Part shown: piece by piece, positions 35,541 to 44,306 of the stretch
How positions within the stretch are numbered: position 1 is the first letter of the stretch
How the letters are laid out: the number at the start of each line of letters is the position of its first letter
NCBI RefSeq assembly: GCF_021538615.1
Contig: NZ_JAJHIZ010000003.1
Location: 2,418,001 to 2,482,000, forward strand
From: Niabella agricola
GTDB lineage: Bacteria; Bacteroidota; Bacteroidia; Chitinophagales; Chitinophagaceae
DNA length: 64,000 nt
Reading direction: 5' to 3'
The notes under the pieces: generated by a model
The model's input: the letters and a program-made list of their open reading frames with translations, nothing else
Told to the model about the DNA's origin: nothing
Databases searched by the model: none
Position numbers and translations under genes: made by a program

Positions 35541-37829
35541 TTACTTTATTATTTTCCGGATGCGTTGGTTCATCCGGTCCAGCACCAAAAGCTGGTTCTG
35601 GTAAACAGCAATGCCCGTGGGCACATTGAATGTTGCAGCCGCGCCTGTTCCGTTTGCATAACCTTGTGTACTGCCGGCCAGCGTAATCACTTTATTACTA
35701 TTTGCCTGTATCATCCGTATATTGGAAGCGGTTGCAGCGATGGTGGACGCATCAAACTGGTGTCCGCAACCGGCCACATAAATATTATTGGCAGCGTCGA
35801 TAGCCAGCCCCCAGGGATGATCAAAACGGGCATTGGCCCCAACCCCATCGACTGTTCCATGCTGACCCGCTGTGCCCGCGATGATCTCCGTCTTCCAGTT
35901 AGACCGGCTTATCCGGTATACAATGGAATTGAAGTTATCCGCCACCACCAGGTTCCCGTAGTTATCCAGCCTGATACCGCCGGCCGTCACCGCCCGGTCA
36001 AGCGTGCGGGTGGTTAATGCACCCGAAAAACTAAGCTCATATAATTTTCCGTTACTGGCACTGGGTAATGCACTTACCAGGTATAGTTTCTGCTGCGCCT
36101 GATCGATCGCAATACCCTGCGGAAAAGGCACTACCCATCCGAGGATGGTGGTGACTGCTCCGCCGGGTGTAATCTTCCGTACCGCCCAGTTCCAGGTATC
36201 GGCTACATATACGTTGCCGTTGTTATCTACCGCTATATCCGTGGGATGATTAAAGCGTGCCGCAGCACCGGTGCCGTCTGTATTCCCGGAAACACCGGAA
36301 CTTCCGGCCAGCGTGGTAACCGTTCCGTTTGCATCTACCTTGCGGATGCAGTGATTATCGATATCTGCTATATAGGCATTCCCCAGCTGATCCGTTGCCA
36401 TACCGGTATTGGTAAGAAAATTGAATTTGGCCGTTGCGGCGGCTCCGTCTGCAAAACCGGCGGTTCCCGACCCGGACAGGGTGCTTACCGTTACCTCCGG
36501 CAATGCAACCGTCAGGGGGAACAGCTTACCCTCGCCCGGCAGGAAAGAAGCAGAAAACTGGTGGGTAGCCGGGTTAAAATCGGTGGCTACGGCATCCCCA
36601 TTGGTCTTTGAGATCCATTGCACGTTGGTAATGGTGCTGCCTGTTGAAAACGTGGCATTCAATGTGGTGGTAAAGGATTTATTCACCACCATCACATATT
36701 CCTTTCCGTCAGCCGGGCTCACAAAATGCGTCATGATCAGGTTTGCCGACGGATCCACCGGCTTTACCATAAACGACGCGGGAATGGGGCTGGTGCCTGC
36801 CGGCAGCGAAGTACCGGAGTGGTATACGGCTACCGCATCCGTGTGTATAAGGGTTCTGCCGATCTGTTTTAACTCCGCATTGAGAATGCGGAACGGATCA
36901 TACAGGTTTGTTTTGGCACCGGTAAGATCAATAATCGCATCTGTAAATACTTCGGTACTGCTAACGGGTGTCCAGTACGAAAACCAAACGGGGATCTTGA
37001 TGCCATAGGCCAGGGTACTGTATGCGCTGAACCGAAGTTCGTCCGTATTGGGCCTGCGGTACATACCCGCCACACCTACCGATTGCAGGTAGGCCGATGT
37101 TTTTATTCCATAGCGCAGGCCAAGCCGCCGGATCACGTCCAGATCGTGGTAATAGGGGTCCTGCCGGAACTGCCCGTTGGATAAAAACGGGTAGTTATCC
37201 ATCGACAGGTACTTGAGGTTGGCGGGTCCCGCCAGGTTGATCCATTGCTGCACATAATCGTTCTCATAATTGATCGATCCCAATGCACCGGTAGCGTAGC
37301 TTGGAAAAAGATTCACGTGCGGAAGCTTAGACGGATCATAGCTCAATACCTTTCCATACCGCGTAGCCGCATCATTGAGCTGTGCAACAGTAGGTTCATC
37401 TTTGACGAAATATCCGATCACAGCCGGGTGATTGTTGTAGGTATTCAACATGGCGGTGATCTGCGCATCGGAGCCATTGATCCGGTCATCAGCCACCATC
37501 ATTTTTAGTCCTACACTATCGGCCATATCCAGCATGGCCAGCTTGTTTGCGGGCGTATGCTGACCGGAGATATCCTGGATAAAGTCTACGTTCGCATCCT
37601 TTATTCTTTGATAGTGCACAGGCTCCGTAAAATCAAAAGGCGGTGCAATATAGATGCCGATCATCATTTCTTCCGCGGCGGAAGATAAAAGGGCCTGTTG
37701 CTTTTGGGTTGCCTTCTTTTCCGGCTGAACCAGGTATTCCATCCGGCTGCATCCCAGGAAGCCGAGGCTTACCAGCCCGATCATTCCAAGGGTCCTCTGT
37801 ATAGATGTAATAGGAATCATTCGTTTCAT
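35541..37829 (-). CDS. Glycosidase-like domain fused to NHL beta-propeller, lipoprotein
   Basis: A 762-residue lipoprotein (lipobox SLGFLGC). Residues about 55-370 match the preceding 432-residue protein block by block (IGIYIAPPFDF, FVKDEPTVAQLNDAA, MDNYPFLS, YHDLDVIRRLGLRYGIKTSA, VWFSYWTPV). After a sandwich-like stretch, residues about 450-762 hold NHL repeats (AYIADIDNHCIRKVDANG, VYVADTWNWAVRKI, LVVADNFNSIVYRISRS, LLVLDRMNQRIRKI). These repeats match the next gene's propeller. So this protein combines the two neighbours' domains. The probable role is binding and cleaving glycan at the cell surface. Confidence 0.8.
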   Translation of the reverse strand: MKRMIPITSIQRTLGMIGLVSLGFLGCSRMEYLVQPEKKATQKQQALLSSAAEEMMIGIYIAPPFDFTEPVHYQRIKDANVDFIQDISGQHTPANKLAMLDMADSVGLKMMVADDRINGSDAQITAMLNTYNNHPAVIGYFVKDEPTVAQLNDAATRYGKVLSYDPSKLPHVNLFPSYATGALGSINYENDYVQQWINLAGPANLKYLSMDNYPFLSNGQFRQDPYYHDLDVIRRLGLRYGIKTSAYLQSVGVAGMYRRPNTDELRFSAYSTLAYGIKIPVWFSYWTPVSSTEVFTDAIIDLTGAKTNLYDPFRILNAELKQIGRTLIHTDAVAVYHSGTSLPAGTSPIPASFMVKPVDPSANLIMTHFVSPADGKEYVMVVNKSFTTTLNATFSTGSTITNVQWISKTNGDAVATDFNPATHQFSASFLPGEGKLFPLTVALPEVTVSTLSGSGTAGFADGAAATAKFNFLTNTGMATDQLGNAYIADIDNHCIRKVDANGTVTTLAGSSGVSGNTDGTGAAARFNHPTDIAVDNNGNVYVADTWNWAVRKITPGGAVTTILGWVVPFPQGIAIDQAQQKLYLVSALPSASNGKLYELSFSGALTTRTLDRAVTAGGIRLDNYGNLVVADNFNSIVYRISRSNWKTEIIAGTAGQHGTVDGVGANARFDHPWGLAIDAANNIYVAGCGHQFDASTIAATASNIRMIQANSNKVITLAGSTQGYANGTGAAATFNVPTGIAVYQNQLLVLDRMNQRIRKIIK

Positions 37830-37844
37830 ATAGCTTCGTTTTTA

Positions 37845-39152
37845 TTATTGGGAAACCATTTTCCTTATTTTCAGGTTGTCCCGGTCCAGTATATATACAT
37901 TGTCCTGCGCATCAATCGCCAGGCCTGTGGGCACATTAAACCGCGCTTCACCGCCCAAACCGTCCTTATATCCCATACTGTTGGATCCGGCAACAGTGCT
38001 TACCTTATTGGTGCCGGCTTCAATCATCCGGATATTGGAAGCTCCGGCGGCAATATTAGCGCTGTTAAAGAGATGGCCGCAGCCCGCTACGTAGATATTA
38101 TTTTTACTATCCACCGCCACATCCCAGGGATGTTCAAAACGGGCATTGCCGGCGACCCCGTCTACCCAGCCGGGGGTATCTTCCAAACCTGCAAGCTTTT
38201 CCATATTCCAGGTTTGTGTATTAACCCGGTACACAACAGACCTTCCGTTATCCGCGATTACCAGGTTGTCATTATGGTCCATCGTGATGCCCCCGGATAC
38301 GATCGGCGCACTCAGCGGCCGCTCCGTCATCACACCGGCTGCAGCAATCTCAAAAAGTTTTCCCTGGCTTGCCGCCGGCAAGGCGCTAACTACGTACAAG
38401 GTGCCTGTTTTCTTACTGATGGTGATGCCTTGCGGGAAGGGCACCACCCAACCTAAAACGGTGGTCACTTCACCGGTTGTGGCAATTTTCCGTATCGCCC
38501 AGTTCCAGGTATCGGCTACGTATACATTGTCATTTTGATCCACCACCAGATCCGCTGGATGATTGAACAAGGCCTGGGCTGCGGCGCCGTTTTTATTACC
38601 CTCTGTACCGGGCACACCGGCAAAGGTGCTCACCGTACCATCCGGCGCTACCTTGCGGATGCAGTTGTTGAAAATATCCGCCAGGTACAAATTACCCTTT
38701 GAGTCGATATCCATCCCCGCATTCACTTTAAAATCAAAAGTTGCGGCGGCACTGCTGCCCGCAATGGTTGTCACTGTTCTTTTTAAGGTATAAGTAAATG
38801 CTGCTTCGCTGCTCACCGTTTTTCCACCGATGGTAAGGGTTAGCTTTCCCGTGCCCGCGCCTTGCGGAATTTTAATAATGATCCGTTTCTGGTTCGCACC
38901 CAATACTTCGGTTTCCCGGCCGTTGATCGTTACCCGGATATCCTGCACATCACTGCTGAAATTGTCGCCGTACAACATCACTTCGGTGGCTTCGCTTCCT
39001 TCAAGCGGCGCAAACCGTTCCAGGGAAACGGGCAGTGCATTGTTGTGTACGTAGCGGTCGTCCACCTGCCGGAAGGTTTGCTTTTTACAGGAGCTGCAAC
39101 ACAAAAGGACGAAAAAGGAAATGGTATATATTGAAACTTTTAGTTGGTTCAT
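37845..39152 (-). CDS. IPT/TIG plus NHL-repeat surface lipoprotein
   Basis: A 435-residue lipoprotein (signal ISFFVLLCCSSC). An IPT/TIG domain (residues about 45-130: LYGDNFSSDVQDIRVTINGR) is followed by six NHL blades. Examples are LYLADIFNNCIRKVAPDG, VYVADTWNWAIRKI, LVIADNGRSVVYRV, IYVAGCGHLFNS and VYILDRDNLKIRKM. It sits straight after susD, the usual place of surface glycan-binding proteins in a PUL, so I infer a SusE/F-like binding role. The propeller is closely related to that of the next gene. Confidence 0.85.
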   Translation of the reverse strand: MNQLKVSIYTISFFVLLCCSSCKKQTFRQVDDRYVHNNALPVSLERFAPLEGSEATEVMLYGDNFSSDVQDIRVTINGRETEVLGANQKRIIIKIPQGAGTGKLTLTIGGKTVSSEAAFTYTLKRTVTTIAGSSAAATFDFKVNAGMDIDSKGNLYLADIFNNCIRKVAPDGTVSTFAGVPGTEGNKNGAAAQALFNHPADLVVDQNDNVYVADTWNWAIRKIATTGEVTTVLGWVVPFPQGITISKKTGTLYVVSALPAASQGKLFEIAAAGVMTERPLSAPIVSGGITMDHNDNLVIADNGRSVVYRVNTQTWNMEKLAGLEDTPGWVDGVAGNARFEHPWDVAVDSKNNIYVAGCGHLFNSANIAAGASNIRMIEAGTNKVSTVAGSNSMGYKDGLGGEARFNVPTGLAIDAQDNVYILDRDNLKIRKMVSQ

Positions 39153-39183
39153 GATCTTAGATTTAATGAATGCACCCCTTCAA

Positions 39184-40794
39184 TTAATTATATCCCGGGT
39201 TTTGCACCAGTTTTTTGTCTTTATTGATTTCCGTTTGGGGAATGGGAAACAGGTCGAATGCAGGTTTGTAGATGCGGTTCTCCACCAGGAAAGGCGTGTG
39301 CGTAAAGCTGCCATCCGTTTGCTTTGTGATCCGCATACCCCGGGCTTCGCTCATGGTTTCTGTTCCGATCTTCCAGCGCCGGATATCCCAGAAACGCTGT
39401 CCTTCAAATGCCAGTTCTATGCGCCGTTCATTGCGGATGCGCTCCCGCATCTGGCTCTTGCCCAGGTTGGCCGGCAGTGAAGGCATCCCCACCCGGTTGC
39501 GTACCTGGTTCATGGCTTCATAAACCGTGTTGTCCGGCGCACTGAGGACTTCATTCTGCGCCTCCGCATACATCAGAAGGGCATCTTCAAAACGCATATA
39601 TACCCAATAATGATCCCCGGGCCGGTTATCGGGCGATACGCTTCCGTTTTCATCCACGAGTTTGCGGAGATAGTAACCGGTTTGGGTCAAACTGCCCTCT
39701 GCGGAGGTCAACCCATCCAGTCCACCCACAAAGGTTTGCACCGTTTCTCCTTTCCAGGAACTGCCATTGTACAATACCGATGCATAAAACCGGGGGTCGC
39801 GGTCTTTGTAGGGGTCATTGGGTGCATACCCCGATCCTGCTTCACTGATCATTTTCCCATTCTTCATTTCATAGGCATCTACCAGGTCCTGCAGAGGCTG
39901 AATCCATGCCGTACCATTCATACTTGGAATAAAGAGCTGCTTCAGCCATTCGGTATTATTGACAGTTGACTGGAAAATGATATTGGATGCGGAGCGTTTA
40001 TGAAACAGGCCTTTATAATCCGCGTCTACATGATAGGTATCCAGGTCGGCGATCTCCCGGGCTGCTGCTGCGGCCGCCGTCCACTTTGCAGCGTCGTTGC
40101 CAGGGTTGTGCAGGGGACTGGCCGCCAAAAGCAGTGCACGTGCTTTCAGCATCAGTGCGGCGCCTTTGGTGGCGCGCCCGATATTTGCGGCACTGTTCAC
40201 CCCGTCCAGTAATGGTACTGCCGTATTGCAATCCTGCACAATAAAGGCCGTTACTTCTGCTACAGTGTTCCGGGGTAGGTTCAGATCATCCGTAATTTGC
40301 AATACCCGGTCAATCAATGGCACGCTTCCGTACCGCTTAAACAGCTCGTAATAATAGAATGCCCTTAAAAAATAGCCTTCTCCTTTCATGCGGGTTTTGC
40401 CCGCCATCTGTGTGGCATTTACCGCCGGCACCTGGTCTATTTTTTCGATCAGGCGGTTTACCTTCCGGATTGATGCATACAGACCGGCCCAGTTCTCAAT
40501 GGGATTGTAGGTGGGTGAAAGCAACCCGCGGGTAAATACCTGTGGTCCGTTAAAATAGATCACCGGGCATTTTGCTTCATCGGAAGCCGCAGCATAGGTA
40601 ACACTTTTAGCCGGCATCCATTCATTGGGAAGGTCGGCATAGATATTGGCCAGGTAACGCTCGGTTTGTACATAATCGCCAAAAACCTCCTGTTCGGAGA
40701 GCCCTCCTGTTTCTGCCTTATCGAGGTAGCCTTTCACGTTACATGAAAAAACACCAACAGACAGCAAACAGCAGATAAGTATATTTAATTTCAT
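39184..40794 (-). CDS. SusD/RagB family outer-membrane lipoprotein
   Basis: A 536-residue nutrient-binding lipoprotein (signal ILICCLLSVGVFSC) that forms the lid of the SusC channel. The helical TPR-like core is typical: SEQEVFGDYVQTERYLANIY (near residues 40-59), the RAFYYYELFKRYGSVPLI block, RNTVAEVTAFIVQDC, YMRFEDALLMYAEAQNEV and the C-terminal RRIELAFEGQRFWDIRRWK. Start at the ATG at 40794, 17 bases after the susC stop; the frame upstream overlaps susC. Co-transcribed with susC. Confidence 0.95.
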   Translation of the reverse strand: MKLNILICCLLSVGVFSCNVKGYLDKAETGGLSEQEVFGDYVQTERYLANIYADLPNEWMPAKSVTYAAASDEAKCPVIYFNGPQVFTRGLLSPTYNPIENWAGLYASIRKVNRLIEKIDQVPAVNATQMAGKTRMKGEGYFLRAFYYYELFKRYGSVPLIDRVLQITDDLNLPRNTVAEVTAFIVQDCNTAVPLLDGVNSAANIGRATKGAALMLKARALLLAASPLHNPGNDAAKWTAAAAAAREIADLDTYHVDADYKGLFHKRSASNIIFQSTVNNTEWLKQLFIPSMNGTAWIQPLQDLVDAYEMKNGKMISEAGSGYAPNDPYKDRDPRFYASVLYNGSSWKGETVQTFVGGLDGLTSAEGSLTQTGYYLRKLVDENGSVSPDNRPGDHYWVYMRFEDALLMYAEAQNEVLSAPDNTVYEAMNQVRNRVGMPSLPANLGKSQMRERIRNERRIELAFEGQRFWDIRRWKIGTETMSEARGMRITKQTDGSFTHTPFLVENRIYKPAFDLFPIPQTEINKDKKLVQNPGYN

Positions 40795-40811
40795 CTGTTT
40801 ATTTTTTTGTA

Positions 40812-43800
40812 TTAAAAACCAATTGAAGCACCAAAATTGACAATGCGTTGTGCCGGGTACACCGTGCCATTGGTATTGCCGGCCCAATATTCGGGGTCCA
40901 GCATGTCCTGCGCCCTCGTCCAGGTGACCAGGTTCATTCCATTAGCATAGACCCGCAGCGTAGATAATCTCGCCTTTTGCGTCAGGTTTACGTTCCGGAA
41001 GGTGTAGCCCAGTTCCATATTTTTCAGGCGGATATAACTGTTGTCCTCCAGGTAAAAGGATGACACCCGGTGGTTATTACTGTTGCCACCATAATGCAGG
41101 GAAGGCCAGGTGGCGGTGGCGGCCGTCTGCGGCGTCCAGCGGTCGAGGTGCTCCTGGCGCACTTTCCCGCCTTCATAAAACTCCCATGCAATACCGCCCA
41201 CCAGCGTGCGGCTGCTATTGCCGGCACCCTGAAACAAAAAGCTCAGGTCCAGCCCCTTCCAGGTAACACCGCCCGAGACACCAAAGAAGAGTTCGGGAAT
41301 ATTGCTTTTACCGATCGGACCAATATCATTGTCATTGATCACCCCATCTCCGTTCCGGTCGAGGTATTTGATATCACCGGGAATCACCCGCCCGAATTGA
41401 GCAGGGCTCAGCCGGATATCCATTTCGTTTTTGAAAAAGCCAATGGCGGTCAGTCCCATGATTTGTCCCAGTGATTGCCCGGTCTGGTACATATAATCGT
41501 AAGGTCTTGATTCTTCATCAATGAAGATGATCTTGTTTTTTGCATACGACATATTGGCGTTGAGGAAATAGGTAAACCGCTGGAAGCTCTTGCGGTGATT
41601 GATTTCCACCTCAAATCCTTTATTATCGACTTTTCCCAGGTTGGCCGGCGGCAGGTTACTGCCCGACATTCCGATAAGGGCCGGAACGGAAGACCGGGTA
41701 ATGAGGATATTATTGCGTTTTTCGCTAAACACATCCGCCGTAATGGCGATCAATCCCTTCCAGAGCTTCATTTCAAAACCAAGATTTGCTTTTTTGGCAA
41801 TTTCCCAGGTAACATCCGGGTTGGCCATAGCACCTTCATACACTCCTTCCACACCGTAGAGCTGGTCGCCATACAGGTACCCGGCTGTTTGATTGCGGAT
41901 ATATTCTGAATTAAACAGCCAGCGCCGGCCCACCAGCTGATCGTTCCCGGTAAGTCCGTAAGAACCCCTTAGTTTTAAAAAACTCAGCCAGTTATTTCCT
42001 TTCAGGAAGGATTCTTCCGAAAGTACCCAGCCTGCAGAAAAAGCCGGGAACAGACCATAGCGTTTGCCCTTAGAAAAGTTATCGGTTCCGTTGTAACCGG
42101 CATTCACTTCCGCAAAATATTTATAGTCGTAGTTGTAGGTAAAGCGGGATACGACCCCCTGCGATACAAACGGGATGGTATTGCCGATCACTTTTTGCGT
42201 ACGGTTCACCAGCAGCAACCCGGTAACATCATGGCTGCCAAATTTCCGCTGGTAGTTTAACGAAGCATCCATCCATATATCCCGGTTCTGAGAGAAAGAG
42301 GATGCAGGTGCAGACAACGGTACATCGTTGCCCAGGTAGGTGTAGTTACTGATGTCATCATAACTTCCGGTACCTTTATATACCGCTCTCCGCACTTCCT
42401 TTTTCCGGTTAAAATTATTCTGGAAATAGCCGTCGAAAGAATAGTTTCCTTTTACCGATAACCCCTGTGTAATGAAGTTCAGCTTCCGGGTTACGGATAA
42501 CATCCCCGATAAGGAGGAGTTAAACGACTCGCGGAACCCCGTTTCATTCAGCAGTCTTGCAGGGTTCAGGAATTGCCCGTTTTCCCCATAAAACCCGGTA
42601 GGATACTGGATGGGAAATGCATTCGGTGGCAGCTGGTTTAAGGTCCAGAAAAGATCAGGCACCGAAACATTGGGATCTTTTTTATTTTCAATGGCACCAT
42701 ATAAATTCAGGCCCAGGGAAAAATTGGGATCGAAATCCACATCAATATTCGAACGGAAATTATACCGTTTAAAATTCGACTTGGGATCATACCGGGCATT
42801 CTTCTTTGTTTTATAAATACCGCTTTGATCGGTATAACCCACATTCACAAAATAGCGCGCCATATTGCTTCCGCCGCTGATATTGAAATTGGCCTGGGTT
42901 TGCACCGCCGGCTTCATCATTGCATCCAACCAATCGATATCCGGGTATTTCAACGGATCCGATCCGGTACGGTAGGCTTCCAGCGCCACATCACTATAGG
43001 GCGCAACACCCCCCGGATGATCGTTCAGATAGGCTTCATTGGCCAGTAGGGCATAGTCATAGGAACCCAGGTATTTTGGCAAACGGATCGTGGATTGCAC
43101 CGCCGTTTGCGTGCTGGCCGTAATGGCCGGCTTTCCTGCTTTTCCCCGTCTCGTGGTAACGATGATGACGCCATTAGCCCCTTTTACCCCGTAGATCGCC
43201 GTGGCCGATGCGTCCTTCAGGATGGTAATATTTTCGATTTCATTTACATCCAGCAGCCCGATGGCGCTATAGTCCTTTTGTACCCCATCGATGGTGATCA
43301 GCGGCTCTGCGCCGTTAAAGGTAGCTCTACCCCGGATCAGCAATTGCGATTTATCATTTCCCGGTTCCCCGCTCACCTGTATGGCAATCAGCCCCGGTAG
43401 TCTTCCGGCCAGGGCATTGGTGATATTTGCCGTTGGACTTTGCTTGAGCTCTTTCATCCCCACAGAAGCTACAGACCCGGTTTGCGCAATTTTTTTTTGC
43501 GTTTGACCAAAGCCCAGCACCACTACTTCATCATTCAATCCCTGGTTGGGTGCCCGCTGCAATACCACGGTTAAAGAACCGTTTTCAGGTACTTTTACTT
43601 TCTGCTCGGCATACCCGATATACGTAACCACTAAAAGCGTTCCTGCATCCACATCGATAGAAAACGCGCCCTGGCCATTTGTTTTCACGGCACGCTGGCT
43701 GCCTGCTACTGTTATGGTAGCCCCGGCAAGCGGTGTTCCGGTGCTGTCTGTAACCACCCCTCGCACCTCAACCGGCGGCGGGAGCGCCTGAACAACGGGC

Positions 43801-44156
43801 GCTTTCTTTATTGAAATATAATTGCCTGTTACCGTGTAACTGATCGGGCGACGATCAAATAATTGCTGCAACACTTCTGCCAATGGCCGGTTGCGCACGG
43901 AAATGGTAACGGGGGGCAGGTTTTCCAGCTGCTCCTTAAAGTAAACAAACCGGTAACCGGTCTGCTTTCCGATTTCCCTGAATGCCTTCTCCATAGGCAC
44001 TGTTTTCAATGACAGGGTCACATTTTGTGAATAGCCCCTCGCCGAGGCCTGCAACAAGACGCATAAAAGAAAGAATGTCGTCATTTTCATAATCAGCAGC
44101 CATCTTTTTAATTCGCGGTGCCGGGTAACGGCACCAAACATTTTTTTTAAATCCAT
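40812..44156 (-). CDS. SusC/RagA TonB-linked outer-membrane transporter with STN domain
   Basis: A 1114-residue outer-membrane importer. After the signal (MTTFFLLCVLLQASARGYSQ) comes an STN domain (VTLSLKTVPMEKAFREIGKQ), a signalling module that contacts FecR. A carboxypeptidase-like domain (VRGVVTDSTGTPLAGATITV) and the plug follow (GFGQTQKKIAQTGSVASV, IRGRATFNGAEPLITIDGV, ILKDASATAIYGVKGANGVI). Then comes a 22-strand barrel ending RIVNFGASIGF. Start at the ATG at 44156. With SusD it imports oligosaccharides, probably rhamnose-containing. The STN domain and the neighbouring FecR/sigma pair imply substrate-induced expression. Confidence 0.95.
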   Translation of the reverse strand: MDLKKMFGAVTRHRELKRWLLIMKMTTFFLLCVLLQASARGYSQNVTLSLKTVPMEKAFREIGKQTGYRFVYFKEQLENLPPVTISVRNRPLAEVLQQLFDRRPISYTVTGNYISIKKAPVVQALPPPVEVRGVVTDSTGTPLAGATITVAGSQRAVKTNGQGAFSIDVDAGTLLVVTYIGYAEQKVKVPENGSLTVVLQRAPNQGLNDEVVVLGFGQTQKKIAQTGSVASVGMKELKQSPTANITNALAGRLPGLIAIQVSGEPGNDKSQLLIRGRATFNGAEPLITIDGVQKDYSAIGLLDVNEIENITILKDASATAIYGVKGANGVIIVTTRRGKAGKPAITASTQTAVQSTIRLPKYLGSYDYALLANEAYLNDHPGGVAPYSDVALEAYRTGSDPLKYPDIDWLDAMMKPAVQTQANFNISGGSNMARYFVNVGYTDQSGIYKTKKNARYDPKSNFKRYNFRSNIDVDFDPNFSLGLNLYGAIENKKDPNVSVPDLFWTLNQLPPNAFPIQYPTGFYGENGQFLNPARLLNETGFRESFNSSLSGMLSVTRKLNFITQGLSVKGNYSFDGYFQNNFNRKKEVRRAVYKGTGSYDDISNYTYLGNDVPLSAPASSFSQNRDIWMDASLNYQRKFGSHDVTGLLLVNRTQKVIGNTIPFVSQGVVSRFTYNYDYKYFAEVNAGYNGTDNFSKGKRYGLFPAFSAGWVLSEESFLKGNNWLSFLKLRGSYGLTGNDQLVGRRWLFNSEYIRNQTAGYLYGDQLYGVEGVYEGAMANPDVTWEIAKKANLGFEMKLWKGLIAITADVFSEKRNNILITRSSVPALIGMSGSNLPPANLGKVDNKGFEVEINHRKSFQRFTYFLNANMSYAKNKIIFIDEESRPYDYMYQTGQSLGQIMGLTAIGFFKNEMDIRLSPAQFGRVIPGDIKYLDRNGDGVINDNDIGPIGKSNIPELFFGVSGGVTWKGLDLSFLFQGAGNSSRTLVGGIAWEFYEGGKVRQEHLDRWTPQTAATATWPSLHYGGNSNNHRVSSFYLEDNSYIRLKNMELGYTFRNVNLTQKARLSTLRVYANGMNLVTWTRAQDMLDPEYWAGNTNGTVYPAQRIVNFGASIGF

Positions 44157-44267
44157 ACATTTGCATTTGCTTGGGTTGGTGAAATAATACAGTCTGCTCA
44201 GACCATTTTTTATTTGGGTCAGCCCGGGCAATCCGCCGCTATGGGGCCTAATCCATAGCGGTTTTTT
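44156..44267 (+). ncRNA. Candidate antisense RNA opposite the susC leader
   Basis: On the plus strand TACATTTG (44156-44163) matches the -7 box. About 75 bases on, CCGCTATGG-(8)-CCATAGCGG followed by six Ts (44236-44267) is a strong terminator. No plus-strand gene lies upstream, so the terminator otherwise has no transcript to end. The predicted RNA of about 100 bases would be antisense to the susC leader, as known for DonS-type RNAs of Bacteroides PULs. No good -33 box is seen, so this is a candidate only. Confidence 0.35.
44236..44267 (+). terminator. Plus-strand terminator hairpin in the fecR-susC gap
   Basis: A 9-bp perfect stem (CCGCTATGG/CCATAGCGG), an 8-base loop and a T6 run, all oriented for plus-strand transcription. 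Both flanking genes run on the minus strand. On the minus strand the hairpin has no following T-run. Confidence 0.8.
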
Positions 44268-44306
44268 ATCCAGGCCAACCAGAACCAGCTTCCCTTAATT
44301 CGGGGG

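Noticed and set aside
36409..38456. Plus-strand frames of 199 and 252 codons opposite the NHL lipoproteins
   Set aside because: Shadows of the NHL-repeat genes; no motifs of their own.
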